The notes: a model not told the origin generated them from the letters alone. Shown: positions 7,039 through 16,092, counted from the stretch's first letter. The stretch is 64,000 nt of DNA from Diplocloster hominis (GCF_032380655.1 NZ_JAWDIY010000011.1:1-64000); one strand, 5' to 3'. Numbers and translations are program-made.

Positions 7039-9483
7039 CTAGTCATTTATGCTTTTGTTCACACAAATTTCCTTATTATGCATGCTGACCACCGCATGGT
7101 CTCCTGTCTTAATGGTACCGGAGAGAATCTCCTGGGCCAGCCGGTCCTCGATCTGATTCTGGATCGCCCGACGAAGCGGTCTGGCTCCGTATTTGGCGTC
7201 AAAGGCCGTGTCCGCGATATGTTTGCGCACGCTGGGGGTAACCGTTAATTTGATCCCCATCTGGTTCATACTTCGCTCAGACAGTTCCTTTGCCATCAGG
7301 CTGACGATCTGCTGCACATGTTCTTTGGAGAGGGCGTGGAAAACGATGGTTTCATCGATCCGGTTCAGGAATTCCGGCTTGAACATTCTCTTTACTTCTT
7401 CCATAACCCCGTTTTTCATGTATTCATAGTTTTGTTTTTCATCCGATGAGGTGGCAAAGCCCAGTTTCTTGGGAGAAATGATGGACGCGGCGCCGGCGTT
7501 GGAAGTCATGATGATAACCGTATTTTTAAAGTCCACTTTCCTGCCCTGGGAATCCGTAATATGTCCGTCGTCCAGGACCTGCAGCAGAATATTGAACACA
7601 TCCGGATGCGCTTTCTCGATCTCATCAAACAGCACCACCGAATAGGGATTCCGGCGCACCTTCTCGCTGAGCTGCCCGCCGTCCTCGTGGCCTACATATC
7701 CCGGAGGGGAGCCGATCATCTTGGAGACGCTGTGTTTCTCCATATATTCCGACATGTCGATCCGGATCAAAGCCTGCTCATTGCCGAAGAGAGCTTCCGC
7801 CAGCGCCTTCGAGAGCTCCGTCTTGCCTACGCCGGTAGGCCCGAGGAACAAAAAGGAACCGATCGGACGTCCCGGGTCCTTAAGGCCCACCCGTCCGCGT
7901 TTTACCGCTCTCGCCACCGCGGTGACCGCCTCTTCCTGGCCGATCACCCGTTTGTGAAGGGTCTTATCCAACCGCAGCAGTCTGGCGCTCTCCGCCTCCG
8001 CCAGCTTTTGCACCGGTATCTTCGTCCATCCGGATACAATATCCGCGATTTCATTTTCCCCCACCGTTAATTTTTTACGCCCGGTCCCTTTAGCAGCCTG
8101 CAGCTGCCGGCGTTCCAGCGTCTGTTTTTTCTTATGGATCTCAGCTTTGAGGCTTCCTGCTTCCTGATAGCTGCCGCTTCGGATCGCTGCTTCCATCTCC
8201 TGGTTTAACTGTTCGATCTCTGTCTCCAGCTTTCCTGCTTTGGAGGTCTTAAGCCCCAGCAGCCGGACTTTTGAGGAGGCTTCATCGATCAGGTCAATGG
8301 CTTTATCCGGCAGAAACCGGTCATTGATATAGCGGGCGGACATCTTAACCGCCGCTTCCAGCGCCTCATCCGTGATCACTACCTGATGATGCTTTTCATA
8401 ATACGGGCGCAGCCCTTTTAATATCTCCACGGTCTGCTCCTCTGTGGGTTCTTCCACATTCACCGGCTGGAACCGGCGCTCCAGAGCAGCGTCCTTTTCA
8501 ATATATTTCCGGTATTCTTCGATCGTAGTGGCTCCGATCAGCTGGATCTCCCCTCTGGCCAGAGAGGGCTTCAGGATATTGGAGGCATCGATGGCGCCCT
8601 CCGCCCCTCCTGCCCCGATGATCGTATGAATCTCATCGATAAAGAGCAGGATATTGCCGTTATTGCGCACTTCCTCGATCACCCGCTTGATCCGCTCCTC
8701 GAATTCTCCCCGGTATTTGGACCCGGCGACCAGACCGGATACATCCAGGGTCACCAGCCGCTTATCCCGCACCGTCTCCGGCACGTCTCCGGCCACGATC
8801 CGGGAAGCCAGCCCTTCCGCGATAGCTGTCTTGCCTACGCCCGGCTCGCCGATCAGGCACGGATTATTCTTCGTCCGCCGGCTCAGGATCTGGATCACCC
8901 GGGCGGTTTCTTCTTCCCTTCCCACTACCGGGTCCAGTTTGCCCTCCCGGGCCATCTTTGTCAGATCTCTGCTGTACTGGTCCAGCACCGGCGTCGCCGT
9001 TGCTTCTTTTGCTCCGCGCTGGAACTCATCCTTGTAGGCGTTGGGGTCCAGCCCCATAGCCAGAATCACTTCCATAAAAAGCTTAGGGATATTGACCCCC
9101 AGCGTCGTCAGCAGTCTGGTGGCCACACTGTCTCCTTCGTGCAGGATCGCCAGCAGAATATGTTCGGTCCCGATCCTCTCACTGCGGAAACGCTCCGCCT
9201 GGGTCTCACTCTTTTCCAGAATGTTCTGGGCCCGCGGAGTAAGCCCTTCCGGTTCCTGCAGGCCGATCTGCTCTGACGGGGCGATCAGGTCTCCGATCAG
9301 ATCCAGCAGCTTCTTCACTTCCACTCCCTGGTTCATCAAAGCCTGGCCCGCTACTCCGCCATCCTCCTGCAGTAACCCCACCAGGATATGTTCGGTGCCG
9401 ACATAGCTATGTTTCAATTCCTGTGAAGTCTTTTCCGCAATTTTTAAAACATTCAAAGCCTTCTGTGTTAACTGTTTTCGCAT
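7039..9483 (-). CDS. clpC: ClpC-type Clp protease ATPase
   Basis: 814-residue AAA+ unfoldase that feeds ClpP. It has two N-terminal Clp-N repeats (about 1-140, each with GTEHIL), D1 with Walker A GEPGVGKT near 212-219, and a coiled middle domain (about 410-475) for adaptor binding. D2 carries Walker A GPTGVGKT and a ClpP-docking-type loop region, and ends in the D2-small domain. Length and middle domain fit ClpC rather than ClpA/ClpB. GGAGGAG precedes the ATG. It follows a GntR regulator by 18 nt, so the two are co-transcribed. No ctsR, mcsA or mcsB is in view, although those are the usual partners in Bacilli. Confidence 0.95.
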   Translation of the reverse strand: MRKQLTQKALNVLKIAEKTSQELKHSYVGTEHILVGLLQEDGGVAGQALMNQGVEVKKLLDLIGDLIAPSEQIGLQEPEGLTPRAQNILEKSETQAERFRSERIGTEHILLAILHEGDSVATRLLTTLGVNIPKLFMEVILAMGLDPNAYKDEFQRGAKEATATPVLDQYSRDLTKMAREGKLDPVVGREEETARVIQILSRRTKNNPCLIGEPGVGKTAIAEGLASRIVAGDVPETVRDKRLVTLDVSGLVAGSKYRGEFEERIKRVIEEVRNNGNILLFIDEIHTIIGAGGAEGAIDASNILKPSLARGEIQLIGATTIEEYRKYIEKDAALERRFQPVNVEEPTEEQTVEILKGLRPYYEKHHQVVITDEALEAAVKMSARYINDRFLPDKAIDLIDEASSKVRLLGLKTSKAGKLETEIEQLNQEMEAAIRSGSYQEAGSLKAEIHKKKQTLERRQLQAAKGTGRKKLTVGENEIADIVSGWTKIPVQKLAEAESARLLRLDKTLHKRVIGQEEAVTAVARAVKRGRVGLKDPGRPIGSFLFLGPTGVGKTELSKALAEALFGNEQALIRIDMSEYMEKHSVSKMIGSPPGYVGHEDGGQLSEKVRRNPYSVVLFDEIEKAHPDVFNILLQVLDDGHITDSQGRKVDFKNTVIIMTSNAGAASIISPKKLGFATSSDEKQNYEYMKNGVMEEVKRMFKPEFLNRIDETIVFHALSKEHVQQIVSLMAKELSERSMNQMGIKLTVTPSVRKHIADTAFDAKYGARPLRRAIQNQIEDRLAQEILSGTIKTGDHAVVSMHNKEICVNKSIND

Positions 9484-9501
9484 GTATGCTCCTCCTGTAA
9501 A

Positions 9502-9870
9502 CTAATCATATTCCTCAAATATCTCATCAATCATATCGTGCACTTCCTCACAGCTGATATCGTTGCAGATCGCCTTGGCCAGAAGCACTTTCAGCTCCTT
9601 CTTCATCTCTCCCAGCGCCTGCAGCTTGTCCGCGTTCAGCGCGATGATCGCTCCTTTTCTCCTGTCCAGCTGGATAAAACCTTCCTGCTTCAGCACCGTA
9701 TAGGCTTTATTCACCGTATGCATATTAATGCCGATATGATCCGCCAGCTGTCTGACACTTGGCAGAGCATCCCCTTCCTGGATCTCGGAAGTGGCTATGC
9801 CTATGATGATCTGATTTCTCAGCTGGATGTAAATCGCTTCGTCACTGTTAAAATCTATCTGTATAACCAC
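9502..9870 (-). CDS. GntR-family regulator (YtrA type)
   Basis: 122-residue repressor-like protein. It has an N-terminal winged helix (about 10-75) with the GntR signature YIQLRNQI...G.LPSVRQLAD and helix-turn-helix INMHTVNKAYTVL. The short C-terminal helical tail lacks a ligand-binding UTRA or FadR domain, which is the YtrA architecture. YtrA proteins usually control ABC transporters, and an ABC operon lies directly upstream. Here, however, the gene is the first cistron before clpC with an 18-nt gap, suggesting it controls or senses for the protease operon. A GTTATA-N7-TATAAC palindrome overlaps the promoter -10 and may be its own operator. Confidence 0.9.
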   Translation of the reverse strand: MVIQIDFNSDEAIYIQLRNQIIIGIATSEIQEGDALPSVRQLADHIGINMHTVNKAYTVLKQEGFIQLDRRKGAIIALNADKLQALGEMKKELKVLLAKAICNDISCEEVHDMIDEIFEEYD

Positions 9871-9926
9871 AATACCACCCTTCCATTCATTATATGTATG
9901 TCCGATGATTTTTAATCCGATTTTTT

Positions 9927-9945
9927 GTTATACACATAATATAAC
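9927..9945 (-). promoter_or_regulatory. Candidate GntR operator
   Basis: GTTATA-N7-TATAAC palindrome covering the -10 of the gntR-clpC promoter. The position suits autorepression. Assignment to GntR is inference. Confidence 0.4.
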
Positions 9946-9964
9946 AGCTGTAGCACCTTGTCAA
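9936..9964 (-). promoter_or_regulatory. gntR-clpC promoter
   Basis: Minus strand: TTGACA (9959-9964), 17-nt spacer, TATTAT (9936-9941), about 65 nt upstream of gntR. The -35 lies inside the left arm of the 29-bp palindrome at 9959-10021. Confidence 0.8.
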
Positions 9965-10021
9965 GCAGATAAGCGAAACGGGAGGGGACTGGCCCCTCCC
10001 GTTTCGCTTATCTGCTTGACA
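9959..10021. repeat. Perfect 29-bp inverted repeat, 5-nt loop
   Basis: Arms 9959-9987 and 9993-10021 are exact reverse complements around ACTGG. The right arm contains the end and stop codon of the ABC permease gene (10008). The left arm contains the -35 of the gntR-clpC promoter. It may act as a terminator-like hairpin for the upstream operon, although no T-run follows. Confidence 0.9.
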
Positions 10022-11153
10022 CCTGATAGTGACGATAGACAATGTTTCCAATCATAAGGATTATCAGGGATATGGCAGGATACAGGATAAGGATAAATTG
10101 ACAGTTCGTGAGCTGGGCGCCCAGCAGCGGGACCAGGCGGTTATCTGTGAAGCAGTCCATACTCAGGAAATTGGCAGGGAGGTAGCTGCGGATCTGGGAA
10201 GCCACACGGAACCTGGGTCCGATCTTGACAAGCAGGCTCAGGAGCATGAATCCCAGCATAAAGTACATGGCTGCGGTACTGCTTTTCAGAGCCGCAGACA
10301 GGAACATGGCCATTACACTGTATAGGATAGCGGCGGCGAGGTACAACGCGAAGCAGAGAAGGACGGTACCTCCTGCGTCCAGAGTCCGGGAGCTGTCGGG
10401 CAGGATTATTTGCAGCGCAGCGGTATAGCCGTCCGGGCCGTAGAGAAGAAGGCTTGTGAGAGCAGCGGCGGTATAGAGGAAAACTGCAGCCGCCAGTCCG
10501 AAGGTGATTCCCGCCAGGATTTTAGCCAGGTAGAGGGGCGTTCTTCCATTGCGGCAGCATATGGTAATTTGATCGGTTTTTTGCAGGCGCTCGTCGGAGA
10601 ATACACCTGACAGGCAGACAGCAGTCACGAGGAGAAGCATGATATTCAGGACTGCGATCTCAGAGAGGATGAGCTTGTAGCCTTTCGCGTATTCATAGGT
10701 ATAATGGGCAGGCAGAGATGCTTCTTTGCTCTGCCAGTAGGCGGTTTCCCGGGAGGTCAATTTTTGGGTATCCCACTGTTCCTGAAGATTGGACTGACGC
10801 TTGGCGTATAGGGAATCGGCATTTGTGCGCTTCACTGCCCCATCGTCTTCTCCATAAATTTTCCAGACAAAATTGTAGATTTCGTTATAATCCTGGGAGC
10901 GATCTTCCTGCATTTCTGTAAGGAGCGCATCATCTATGGATCGGCCGGAAAGGTTCCTGGCGGCGGTACGGTTTTTTATCATGTAGTCGTAGCCGCTGAT
11001 CTGGACGCCGTCCATGGTATAAGAATTAAAAAGTACGCCGCTCAGGCTCATGAGGATGCAGATAAAAAGCATGACCGCCGCGGTGATCCATACGATTTTA
11101 CGGTTTCCTATTTTTTTCAGCTCAAATGTATATAGCGCGGCTATATTATTCAT
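10008..11153 (-). CDS. ABC-2 type exporter permease
   Basis: 381-residue membrane subunit of an ABC exporter. One N-terminal hydrophobic segment (about 20-45) is followed by a long polar, extracytoplasmic region (about 46-165), then five hydrophobic segments to the C-terminus. This is the ABC-2/NatB-like layout used for lipid, peptide or antibiotic export. It overlaps the ATPase gene by 8 nt and is the last gene of the four-gene sigma/ABC operon. The substrate is unknown. The stop codon lies within a long perfect palindrome. Confidence 0.85.
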   Translation of the reverse strand: MNNIAALYTFELKKIGNRKIVWITAAVMLFICILMSLSGVLFNSYTMDGVQISGYDYMIKNRTAARNLSGRSIDDALLTEMQEDRSQDYNEIYNFVWKIYGEDDGAVKRTNADSLYAKRQSNLQEQWDTQKLTSRETAYWQSKEASLPAHYTYEYAKGYKLILSEIAVLNIMLLLVTAVCLSGVFSDERLQKTDQITICCRNGRTPLYLAKILAGITFGLAAAVFLYTAAALTSLLLYGPDGYTAALQIILPDSSRTLDAGGTVLLCFALYLAAAILYSVMAMFLSAALKSSTAAMYFMLGFMLLSLLVKIGPRFRVASQIRSYLPANFLSMDCFTDNRLVPLLGAQLTNCQFILILYPAISLIILMIGNIVYRHYQVSSR

Positions 11154-11853
11154 TTTCCGCCTCCTCTCCTGTTTGCTGCAGGTAAAATGCTTCTAAGTCC
11201 TGATGGCTTCCATCCCACTTTCCTTCATAGATGAGCTGACCTGAATTCATCATCAGAATCGTGTCCGCGATGTGTTCCAGATCTGAGACGATATGGGTGG
11301 ATAGCAGTACAATGCTGTTTTTTCCGATCCCGGCGATCAGGTTGCGGAACCGGACCCGCTCCCGGGGATCCAGGCCGGAGGTCGGTTCATCCAGAACCAG
11401 AAGGCCCGGATCGTTCAGCAGGGCCTGGGCGATTCCCAACCGCTGCTTCATGCCGCCGGAGTAGGTCTTTATTTTTTTGTTTGCCATATCCTTCAGCGAG
11501 ACGGTATCCAGCAATTCGGCGGATTTCCTTTTTGCCGCGGAACGGCTCAGCCCTTTCAGGGAAGCCATATACAGCAGGAAATCCATGCCGGTGAAGTCGG
11601 GATAATAGCCGAAGTCCTGGGGCAGATATCCCAGCTGTGCGCGGTATTCTTCCGATGCGGCGGGAAGGCCGTCTAAAGTGACAGCGCCCCCGGTTGGTTT
11701 CAGAATACCGCAGATCATACGCATCAGCGTGGTTTTGCCGGCGCCGTTGGCTCCCAGCAGCCCATAGACTCCTTTGTCTAAATGAAGGGATATCCGGTCC
11801 ACAGCGATCGTATTCAGGAATTGTTTCGTGAGACGGTCTAAGACAAGCTGCAT
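11146..11853 (-). CDS. ABC exporter ATPase
   Basis: 235-residue ATPase. Walker A GANGAGKTT is at about 34-42. Q-loop LGYLPQDFGYYPDF, signature YSGGMKQRLGIAQ, Walker B LLVLDEPTSGLD and H-loop LLSTHIV follow. The group is the DrrA/CcmA-like exporter ATPases. AGAGGAGG lies ahead of the ATG. The start overlaps the preceding membrane protein by 16 nt and the end overlaps the permease by 8 nt, so the cistrons are translationally coupled. Confidence 0.93.
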   Translation of the reverse strand: MQLVLDRLTKQFLNTIAVDRISLHLDKGVYGLLGANGAGKTTLMRMICGILKPTGGAVTLDGLPAASEEYRAQLGYLPQDFGYYPDFTGMDFLLYMASLKGLSRSAAKRKSAELLDTVSLKDMANKKIKTYSGGMKQRLGIAQALLNDPGLLVLDEPTSGLDPRERVRFRNLIAGIGKNSIVLLSTHIVSDLEHIADTILMMNSGQLIYEGKWDGSHQDLEAFYLQQTGEEAENE

Positions 11854-12557
11854 ATCAGTTCCTCCTCTGTCTGGTGTACTATTTTATATGTTTCCAGGGC
11901 GGTCAGGGCAGCCAGGATAAGAAGAGCCGCTATCCACCAGTGTAAACGGGTATTCTGATAAAGAACAGGCACCGCTGTCTGCAAAATGAGATTCAGACCG
12001 CTGGTGATAACCGCTGCCGCCATACATCCGTAGAGCGCTTCCTTTCCGTGTATTTTCCGGACGATGCACAGGCCGGACACAGTGGTTAACAGATAGGGAA
12101 CCAGCAGATAAACTCCCGTCTGTATGGCCGTCGTAACCCCCTGGATGCAGGAAAGCGGAATCAGCAGGCCCAGCAATATCAGATGGAGCAGGCCCATGAT
12201 ACCCATCCGGGCCAGGGTCACGCTCTTCAGTGAAAACCTGGAAGCCATCTCCAGTTCCTCCATATTGTATACCCTGGACCGGGCATTTTCCGTAACGGCG
12301 GACAGAGCCGCAAAAGGAATCAGAGACGAGATAATCCACAATGTGTCCTGGTTAATAAATATGGCTCCTGCAAGAGCGATGCCAAATAAAATCACGGATA
12401 ACGCCCATACCGTTTTTCGAATAAATGTGGCCTGTATCCAGAGGAAGGAAAACTGGCTTATTTTTACTGGACGTATTGTTTTAAAAAAAGCTTGTTTACC
12501 CACAGGCTCCGGCGCCTCGAATGCGTCTTTTAAAGCCTGTTTCATTATCTGTTTCAT
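11838..12557 (-). CDS. Membrane protein of the sigma/ABC operon
   Basis: 239-residue protein with a soluble N-terminus of about 45 residues (MKQIMKQALKDAFEAPEPVG) and five to six hydrophobic segments. I do not recognise the family by name. The start at 12557 overlaps the sigma-factor stop as ATGA, with AAGGAGG upstream. The position between an ECF-like sigma factor and an ABC exporter, together with the short cytoplasmic N-terminus, would suit a membrane anti-sigma factor or a second exporter subunit. Neither role is shown by sequence. Confidence 0.8.
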   Translation of the reverse strand: MKQIMKQALKDAFEAPEPVGKQAFFKTIRPVKISQFSFLWIQATFIRKTVWALSVILFGIALAGAIFINQDTLWIISSLIPFAALSAVTENARSRVYNMEELEMASRFSLKSVTLARMGIMGLLHLILLGLLIPLSCIQGVTTAIQTGVYLLVPYLLTTVSGLCIVRKIHGKEALYGCMAAAVITSGLNLILQTAVPVLYQNTRLHWWIAALLILAALTALETYKIVHQTEEELICSLS

Positions 12558-13012
12558 TCGAATCCCTCCTTTCCGAATTTGTCCTGTAACTGTTTCAGCG
12601 CTTTTGCCGTCTTCCGGTATACGGAAAACCGGGAAAGGCCGTATAGCTTGCACAGAGCGGAAACGGGTACTTCGTTTACGTAGCGAAGCAGTATTAATTC
12701 CTGTTCCTCCCCGCTTAATTCAGCCAGCGCTGTTCTAAGTGAGACTGCGGTCAGTATACGGTTCTCCGTATCCGGACATGCCGCCTCCTCCGGCAAAGGG
12801 GCGCAGGGCTGTCTGCGGAATTCATCGATACAGAGATTTCTGGCTATGGTATACAGATACCGGAGCCTCTGGCCTTTTTCATAATACTGGTCGCTGTCCA
12901 GAAACCTAAGAAAAGTCTCCTGCGTCACATCTTCTGCCGTTTCCCGGTGATGCAGCTTAAAATAACAGTAACGGTAGATTTTATCATATTGGTCTTCTAA
13001 GTCCATGGACAC
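12554..13012 (-). CDS. ECF-type RNA polymerase sigma factor
   Basis: 152-residue sigma-70 family member with only regions 2 and 4. Region 2 (about 5-65) includes ETAEDVTQETFLRFL and LYTIARNLCIDEFRR. Region 4 (about 95-148) includes LSGEEQELILLRYVNEVPVSALCKLYGLS. The proposed start is GTG at 13012, which has GAGGAGG 8 nt upstream; the ATG at 13006 is 14 nt away. It heads a coupled operon with a membrane protein and an ABC exporter, so it probably directs a stress or export regulon that includes its own operon. No separate recognisable anti-sigma gene is present. Confidence 0.92.
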   Translation of the reverse strand: MSMDLEDQYDKIYRYCYFKLHHRETAEDVTQETFLRFLDSDQYYEKGQRLRYLYTIARNLCIDEFRRQPCAPLPEEAACPDTENRILTAVSLRTALAELSGEEQELILLRYVNEVPVSALCKLYGLSRFSVYRKTAKALKQLQDKFGKEGFE

Positions 13013-13170
13013 ACCCGTAACCTCCTCTCATTATGTATAACGAATGAACAGCGGCATATGTGCGGTTATTTTTAAAAATATTCACCGAATGGAATGTTTC
13101 ACATTATTGACGCATGTATGGTAGAATACTTTAAGAGCATGCATAATTAAGAAAAAAGAGAGGTATGGCC

Positions 13171-13686
13171 ATGAAAAAGAAAAGAAGTAGTCTACATAAC
13201 TTTGTATTATATTCCGTCTTTCTCTTTTATATTTTTGTTCTGTGCGTTCTGCTGTTCCGGACCATACACCCGGCCAGATCCCTGAATCTCGTTCCCTTCC
13301 GTTCCATTATCAACTATCTGTCCGGCCGTGATCAGATCATGCATACCTTTGCCCTCAGCAACGTGCTGGGCAATATCGTTTTATTCATCCCCCTCGGTAT
13401 CTACCTGACTCTGTTTCACCGCGACAAGAGAATATTCAAAAATCTATTATGGATTGTCATTATCAGCCTGACGGTGGAAATCATACAATATACCTTCAGG
13501 CTAGGCATCGGTGATATCGATGATATCATTCTGAACAGTTTGGGAGGATTCCTGGGAATAGCCGCATACCGAATGCTGTTGTTAATATTTAAGGACACAG
13601 GCAAAGTCCGCCGTATCATAGAAATAATTGCTCCCATTGGAGGTATCGCCAGTTTTCTTATCCTGTTCCTCTATAATACACTCTGA
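13171..13686 (+). CDS. VanZ-family membrane protein
   Basis: 171-residue VanZ-like protein with four to five hydrophobic segments (about 10-30, 65-85, 90-110, 125-145, 150-170). It has the family features NLVPF near the N-terminus, NVLGNIVLFIPLG and a D-I-D-D-I-I-LNSLGG motif. VanZ proteins modestly raise teicoplanin resistance and are otherwise of unknown function. The ATG at 13171 is preferred because GAGAGG lies 7 nt ahead; the ATG at 13165 touches it. Monocistronic, divergent from the sigma operon. A second VanZ gene is at 38195. Confidence 0.9.
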   Translation: MKKKRSSLHNFVLYSVFLFYIFVLCVLLFRTIHPARSLNLVPFRSIINYLSGRDQIMHTFALSNVLGNIVLFIPLGIYLTLFHRDKRIFKNLLWIVIISLTVEIIQYTFRLGIGDIDDIILNSLGGFLGIAAYRMLLLIFKDTGKVRRIIEIIAPIGGIASFLILFLYNTL

Positions 13687-13778
13687 TTATTATATCAATA
13701 AATGAACGCTATATTTCACCATATATCTCTGTGTATCTATGAATCAGAGACAGCCTGTAATCCGCCAATAATTATACA

Positions 13779-13851
13779 AAAAGACTGCCGCACCTTGTCC
13801 AATCAGCTTTTTAAGCCTGAATATTTAAAGTTACAGCAGTCTTTTTTCTAT
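13779..13851. terminator. Terminator between convergent genes
   Basis: AAAAAGACTGC and GCAGTCTTTTTT arms enclose about 50 nt. The T-run on the plus strand ends the VanZ transcript; the A-run mirrors it for the cohesin gene. Confidence 0.7.
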
Positions 13852-13881
13852 TGCATTTCTATAAAACGTAATCTTTTATTT

Positions 13882-16092
13882 TTAAAAATCATCATCATCC
13901 AGATCCAGCACATCCAAATCGATATCCAGGTCGTCCAGATCATCTTTGCTCTCATTCATCAGTTTTTCAACCGCATCCATAATCTGTGCCTCATCGTCCA
14001 TTACGACAGGCTCCTTTTTCGCCGGTCTGGAGGTACTGCGTGATGCACGGGTCGGATGGGAAGCTTCGGAAGCCTGGGTGGCCCTTCGTTCTCTGGACCG
14101 TCCTGCGCCGGAAGTATCCGCAGCCGGTTCCGATTCGGTTTCTTCATAGGAAGGAGGCGTAAGCTCTCTGATATCCGGCTTCACTAATTTGGGAGTCTGG
14201 TTATCTCTTAGACCTTCCTGGGTCTTCTTCAGTATTTTTTCCGACATCGGGAGCTGTTCCAGCCAGTTGTCGTCATCCGGATCGGTTTCGTCATACTCTT
14301 TGCCGTCGAAGTCATCATCGTCCTCCCAATCATCCCCGCGTTTCAGCCGGTTCACCTTCAGAATCAGGTTGATCACTACAAAGAGCAGAAGTACCGACAG
14401 AACGATCAGCGCACAGATGATTTTAAACCTTGCCGCCAATTTCGCGTCGGCTTCATCCTTGTTTACGCCCATCTGCTTTTGAAGCGCCGCCAATTCCGCT
14501 GCGGTATCGTCATTCGATTCCGTATCGGGTGCCGCCACGGGAACATATTTTTGGAACGTCTGCTGGACAGGGTCAAAGGAATACCAGTCCTCCAGGCCAT
14601 TATTGTCCATCGCATAAATCAGCTGATAAGAATTACCGGTATCGGAAGCCGGCGCAGCATCATTTTCCGGATTCTCCGGTTCCCCGCCGCCCTCTTCACC
14701 CCCGGGATTTTCCGGGTCCTGGGCTTCGGTGGCATACACGGTCATCGGGCCGAACATAGCTGTCAATCGGTTCAGCAGCCCGTCAGCGGATGCTTCGCCG
14801 CCCCCGTCCTGATCACCGTTTTCCCCTTCTCCTGCGCCATCCTGAGGCGCTTCTGTCTGCTGCGTTACCTGATATCCCTCCACAGCGATTCCATCCAGCT
14901 CAACCTGGATCTGCTCATATCCCTGGGGCACCTGGGAGGGGTCCGGCACGGGTATCGGAATCAGGAATCCGCCTTCTTCCGGCGAAAGCCCGATGGGAAT
15001 CTGAATAAAGTTGGAAAAAGTCCCGGATTGAGCGTTATATATATAAAATCTGCCGTTTTCCTTGTTCTCATCCACCAGATACATCAGCTCCATGTCGGAG
15101 TTGGTCATCTTTGCGCTTTTGATCTCTTTTTCTTTATAACTGGAGGTGTAGGGTTCGAAACCCTGCGGGATCTCCTCATCCTTAAACTTTTCGGATACCA
15201 GACGGATCTCCGAACCAACCGCTGCTTCCAGTGTATCGTCTTCCTCCGGCTGTTCCTCATCCGGCTTCGGAGTCGGCGTAGGTGTCTCCTGGCTCTTCGC
15301 CTCCTCGGTTACCGCGATGCTGTAAGTAGCCTCGTTCCCATTGGGGGCGCGCACAATGATTTTAATCGTGGTCTTGCCATTACTCAGTTCGGTACCGTCA
15401 ATGGATACCACTTCCGCCTCTTTTTCCATCGGATTGGCACTGACCGCGACCTTCGTCGTTCCCTTGGGTACCGTGGCTGTATACTTGGTCTTGGATCCTG
15501 TAAAGGATGGGGAAAGCGTTCCCGGAGATATTTTCAGGGATGACAGCTGGTTGTTGGCGGATTTCTTTTCTGAACCGCCGCTGTCACCGCCGCCTCCATT
15601 ATCGCCTCCGCCGTCTCCGCCTCCTCCGCCGCCGTTATCCCCTCCGCCGGGGGAGGTGACGGATACGGAAGCGCCGCCGGGCTGCCCGATATCCAGCACT
15701 TCTTCATTAAAGTTCGCCACTTTGTAATTCGATACATTCACAGAGGCGTTCCCGGGCGCGATCGCCTTGAAGGTGACGGTAGCACCCAGGGAGGTCTGTC
15801 CGGGTGCACTGTTCTGAGCCACCAGATGTACACTTCCGGAACCTCCGGAGGCATTCACGCTGGAGCTCTGGTATTCTAACAGCGAAGCGTCATAGGACAG
15901 TGTCACATCCATCGCCGCGATATCTCCGTCGGCAGCGTTTGCTTTTACACTGACACTCACAGTCTGGCCCACATTACAGCTCCCGCCGGAAACCTGGAGG
16001 TTTCCGCTGGCTGCCAATACCCTGGAAGGAAACCAGGGGAGCACCAGGCAGCATACCATGGCAACCGCCAGTACCTGATATAATTTTTTCAT
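13882..16092 (-). CDS. Membrane-anchored cohesin-domain protein
   Basis: 736-residue secreted, membrane-anchored protein. It has a signal peptide (1-28, ending VLAASG) and a cohesin-like beta-sandwich (about 30-145; YDASLLEYQSSSV, VTFKAIAPG). A Gly/Asp/Ser linker follows (about 148-175), then a cadherin-like beta-sandwich domain (about 180-260, the PF12733 type). A Pro/Glu linker and a large extracellular region come next. A membrane span at about 556-578 precedes a 158-residue cytoplasmic tail. The tail has acidic ends (DDDD runs) and an Arg/Ser-rich middle. GGAGAA precedes the ATG. The next gene upstream, 20 nt away, carries a dockerin. The inferred role is a surface receptor for dockerin proteins, not a cellulosome scaffold. 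Confidence 0.88.
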   Translation of the reverse strand: MKKLYQVLAVAMVCCLVLPWFPSRVLAASGNLQVSGGSCNVGQTVSVSVKANAADGDIAAMDVTLSYDASLLEYQSSSVNASGGSGSVHLVAQNSAPGQTSLGATVTFKAIAPGNASVNVSNYKVANFNEEVLDIGQPGGASVSVTSPGGGDNGGGGGGDGGGDNGGGGDSGGSEKKSANNQLSSLKISPGTLSPSFTGSKTKYTATVPKGTTKVAVSANPMEKEAEVVSIDGTELSNGKTTIKIIVRAPNGNEATYSIAVTEEAKSQETPTPTPKPDEEQPEEDDTLEAAVGSEIRLVSEKFKDEEIPQGFEPYTSSYKEKEIKSAKMTNSDMELMYLVDENKENGRFYIYNAQSGTFSNFIQIPIGLSPEEGGFLIPIPVPDPSQVPQGYEQIQVELDGIAVEGYQVTQQTEAPQDGAGEGENGDQDGGGEASADGLLNRLTAMFGPMTVYATEAQDPENPGGEEGGGEPENPENDAAPASDTGNSYQLIYAMDNNGLEDWYSFDPVQQTFQKYVPVAAPDTESNDDTAAELAALQKQMGVNKDEADAKLAARFKIICALIVLSVLLLFVVINLILKVNRLKRGDDWEDDDDFDGKEYDETDPDDDNWLEQLPMSEKILKKTQEGLRDNQTPKLVKPDIRELTPPSYEETESEPAADTSGAGRSRERRATQASEASHPTRASRSTSRPAKKEPVVMDDEAQIMDAVEKLMNESKDDLDDLDIDLDVLDLDDDDF

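Noticed and set aside
14479..15543. 354-codon plus-strand frame
   Set aside because: It lies antisense inside the cohesin gene, has no ribosome site and its composition mirrors the real gene.
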